Below are positions 4,539-6,360 of a stretch of 6,360 nucleotides of DNA, piece by piece. Location: positions 1 to 6,360 of the forward strand of contig CAYUYH010000157.1 of the NCBI GenBank assembly GCA_964449175.1. The letters are read 5' to 3'. Origin of the DNA: CAYUYH01 sp964449175 (GTDB taxonomy: Bacteria > Planctomycetota > Phycisphaerae > SM23-33). The notes beneath the pieces were generated by a model that was not told where the DNA came from, searched no databases, and saw only the letters and a program-made list of their open reading frames with translations. How positions within the stretch are numbered: position 1 is the stretch's first letter; every line of letters starts with the position of its first letter. The position numbers and the translations under genes are program-made.

Positions 4539-5663
4539 CTACCAGGACCAAGCCAGTACCATGCCTCCCCAGAACTCATCGTTGATGAAGCTTCTGTGGA
4601 GCGCCTGGCTGTAGTTGACGTACCCGATCGCGGCAAGGTTGCCCCACTCGCGGGTCAAGCCCAGCGCGCCGTTCAGGTCGCAGCCGAGCGCCAGCCCGTA
4701 GACGATGTTCGCACACCGCGTGTGCTTGTCCACGCCGCTGCCGGAGGTTGCATCCAGCCCCGTGCCGACATCGGGCGGGCTTTGGTAGTCGGTTGCGGGC
4801 TTGTAGTCGCACGGGTCGTAGAAGTCTTCCTCGCCGACCGGCGCCGATGAGGAAGAAAGGACGTTCTTCGTATACCCGCCGTAGTAGCGGTGGTCGATGC
4901 CCAGCGACAGCGACGGGGAGACCCACATGTTCTGAACCACGGGCACGTCCTTCGTGCAGTCGACCTCGTCGAGGGCGATGACCGGGGCGATGCCGAACTC
5001 GATCCAGCTGCCGCAGTCCATCAGGTCATAGTCGAGGGCATAGAAGGCGTAGGGGTTCAGCACGGGCCTTTCGGTGCCCCACAGCCAACTGTCGTCGAAC
5101 ATCAGGTTGACGTAGATTTCCTGCGTGGATCCCAGCTCTATGCCGGGGAAACGGATGCAGCTCCAGCCCAGCTCGACCGTGGTCCAGGCCTGCGCTATCG
5201 GGTAGCGCCAGTAGAAGGTGAAGTCATTCGCCAGCGGCTCACAGTGGCGGTCCTTCTCCATGGCCGCGTCCGTGCCGGACCACCAGTCGAACCACACCAC
5301 GGCGCCCAGGGCGCCGAACTCCTTCAGGCTCAGTTCCGCGGCGGCGGCGGCCTGCTGGTTGCACCGCTCGACGCCTTCGCCGCTGTACTCGCTCCAGTTG
5401 ATCCCGCGCCATACCAGGTCGCTGCTCAGTCCGTACTGTAGCAGGAACGACATCGGTACGGGCTTGCCGCCGGGGGTCTTCTCGACCGGTGGCGCCTTGG
5501 CCTTGGGCATCACGCCGTTGTTGGGCAGCCACACGCCGGAGGCTATCAACCACAGCGAGCCATCTTGTGGCTTGGCCGGTCCCTGCGCCCAGGCGGGCGA
5601 GGCCAGCAAGGCTGACACCAGGCATACGGCCACGGCCGTACATACGCGCTTCGATCTGGTCAT
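4539..5663 (-). CDS. Secreted outer-membrane beta-barrel candidate, Cys-rich
   Basis: 374-aa protein with a clear signal peptide (MTRSKRV basic start, hydrophobic core 9-22, probable cut after SPAWA at residue 26). The mature chain is rich in Trp, Tyr and alternating hydrophobic strands. YGLSSDLVWRGINWSEYSGEG (77-97) resembles the opening strand of TorF-type putative porins, where a DYxFRG pattern is usual. It ends GGMVLAWSW, an aromatic C-terminus as used for barrel insertion by the BAM machinery. These signs point to an outer-membrane channel or structural protein; the substrate is unknown. Eight Cys remain in the mature part (101, 141, 169, 217, 236, 285, 317, 328), unusual for a barrel and suggesting disulfides. 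The start follows AAAGGAG (5670-5676) by six bases. It has its own promoter signal and terminator, so it is probably monocistronic. Confidence 0.75.
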   Translation of the reverse strand: MTRSKRVCTAVAVCLVSALLASPAWAQGPAKPQDGSLWLIASGVWLPNNGVMPKAKAPPVEKTPGGKPVPMSFLLQYGLSSDLVWRGINWSEYSGEGVERCNQQAAAAAELSLKEFGALGAVVWFDWWSGTDAAMEKDRHCEPLANDFTFYWRYPIAQAWTTVELGWSCIRFPGIELGSTQEIYVNLMFDDSWLWGTERPVLNPYAFYALDYDLMDCGSWIEFGIAPVIALDEVDCTKDVPVVQNMWVSPSLSLGIDHRYYGGYTKNVLSSSSAPVGEEDFYDPCDYKPATDYQSPPDVGTGLDATSGSGVDKHTRCANIVYGLALGCDLNGALGLTREWGNLAAIGYVNYSQALHRSFINDEFWGGMVLAWSW

Positions 5664-5762
5664 GGACTTCTCCTTTCCTGCAAGGCAATGCGTATTCCGA
5701 GCGATCCGTCAGTCGCAAATCGCGATAGACGGCATCCTAGCCGGCGTAAAAAACGCGCGGCG

Positions 5763-5768
5763 ATTATA
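5763..5768 (-). promoter_or_regulatory. -10 element of the outer-membrane protein gene
   Basis: A perfect TATAAT on the minus strand (5768-5763), 100 bases before the ATG. The -35 at 17 bp is weak (TTCCCG). The predicted 5' UTR is about 93 nt; it contains a six-T run and an 8-codon ORF (5735-5709, MPSIAICD) of doubtful meaning. Confidence 0.5.
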
Positions 5769-6148
5769 CTCACGTCGGCCTACCGCGGGAAGAGCCATGA
5801 GGCAAATTCCGGTGTTGCCGCGGACTCCCTGGCGGCGACTTGGCTGCAACGTCTGTGATTGCAAAGGCTTATCTGTGAACATAGCCTTCGAGACCTCCAC
5901 CCGGATGCGGGCAAATACGGGCTGTAAGTCCTTGACACCCCCCCGGTCCGGCCCGCCGCCGGGCCGCAGTCGGCGTGACCCGGCCGTGTCTCCTGACGTT
6001 GGCTGCGCGGCCACCAGTGGCCGGCCAAAAAGCCTTGGGCGCGCCGAAAGGCCTGTGCTAAGGTGAGCTCCCTGGCCCGACCCCGCCGGCGGCGACTCGG
6101 CAGCGCCCCGGCGCCGGTGACTGCGGGCCAGAATCCGGGAGCAATCCG
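5769..6148. other. Gene-free intergenic stretch between divergent genes
   Basis: No coding region is supportable here: the open frames have neither the codon pattern of the neighbours nor recognisable products. Visible items are a bulged hairpin AAGGCTTAT/ATAGCCTT (5864-5888), a perfect TTGACA (5932-5937) running into seven C with no -10 at the right distance, and an inverted repeat CGGCCC/GGGCCG around 5949-5967. The section 5810-5935 is visibly less GC-rich than its surroundings. It probably carries the control region of the solute-binding protein gene. Confidence 0.5.
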
Positions 6149-6360
6149 ATGAAAGCGATCCTCAGGTCGGCGGTGGTTTCCCTCGCGGTCCTGATCGCCG
6201 GTGTGGCCGTCGCGGCTATGCTGGGAGGGGGGTGCCGCAAGAAGCCACCCGAGGCGCGGAAGTCCATCACCTTCGCCGTCGGCGGGGCCCCCGCGGAGAT
6301 CGACTTCTGGCAGGAGCTGGTGGACGAGTTCCAGGCCGGCAGCGGCATAGAGGTTCGCCG
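6149..6360 (+). CDS. ABC transporter solute-binding lipoprotein, N-terminal part (runs off right edge)
   Basis: 70 complete codons are visible. The first 28 residues are a lipoprotein signal: MKAILR, a hydrophobic core, then LGGGC with Cys29 as the probable lipidated residue. Small residues precede the Cys, but Leu is one position earlier than in the canonical lipobox. The mature start KSITFAVGGAPAEIDFWQELVDEFQAGSGIEVR is the typical first strand and helix of family 1 extracellular solute-binding proteins, in which the phrase 'FWQELVDEFQ...GIEV' recurs. These capture sugars or other small solutes for an ABC importer; the ligand cannot be told. GGGAG (6137-6141) seven bases upstream supports the start. 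Permease genes would be expected to the right. Confidence 0.85.
   Translation, partial: MKAILRSAVVSLAVLIAGVAVAAMLGGGCRKKPPEARKSITFAVGGAPAEIDFWQELVDEFQAGSGIEVR

Noticed and set aside
3770..4585. 271-codon plus-strand open frame overlapping the membrane-protein gene
   Set aside because: It overlaps a frame with four clean hydrophobic helices, while its own product is Arg-rich with no domain; it is a shadow frame.
5797..6066. Possible 89-aa ORF starting ATG after GGAAGAG
   Set aside because: Third codon positions in its first part are not GC-biased like the real genes here, and the product is not protein-like.

Overview
The window looks like chromosome from a GC-rich, didermic bacterium. My best guess is a planctomycete, possibly Phycisphaerae-like. 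This is an inference from the style of the LeuRS N-terminus (MFPYPSG...GHPEGYTAT), an outer-membrane barrel protein with a C-terminal aromatic residue, a YoaP-like acetyltransferase and very GC-rich codon use; no rRNA or other definitive marker is present. I see no mobile-element genes, CRISPR array or tRNA.

Layout: (a) 1-194, minus strand: the N-terminus of leucyl-tRNA synthetase, running off the left edge. (b) 195-510, minus strand: its leader, with a good sigma70-type promoter, a 19-codon ORF holding seven Leu codons, three mutually exclusive RNA segments and a U-tract terminator. This is a textbook ribosome-mediated attenuator reading leucyl-tRNA charging, and it is the most interesting thing in the window. 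(c) 604-1557, plus: membrane-anchored metallophosphoesterase. (d) 1736-2323, plus: secreted 3D-domain cell-wall protein. (e) 2346-2585, minus: FmdB-type zinc ribbon protein, convergent with (d). (f) 2717-3511, plus: GNAT acetyltransferase with a thioredoxin-like (YoaP-like) C-terminus, divergent from (e). (g) 3663-4340, plus: four-helix membrane protein of unknown function. (h) 4539-5663, minus: cysteine-rich outer-membrane barrel candidate with its own terminator. (i) 5664-6148: long gene-free stretch with divergent promoter signals. (j) 6149-6360, plus: start of a lipoprotein solute-binding protein, running off the right edge.

The genes do not form one pathway: strands alternate and most genes have their own signals. 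Three themes stand out. First is the leucine-codon attenuator in front of leuS, which would raise synthetase expression when charged tRNA-Leu is scarce. Second are two active-site departures: PVGH in place of the HIGH motif of LeuRS, and GNLD in place of GNHD in the phosphoesterase. Third is a near-identical direct repeat: the 3' end of the acetyltransferase gene recurs at the 3' end of the membrane-protein gene and brackets that gene.
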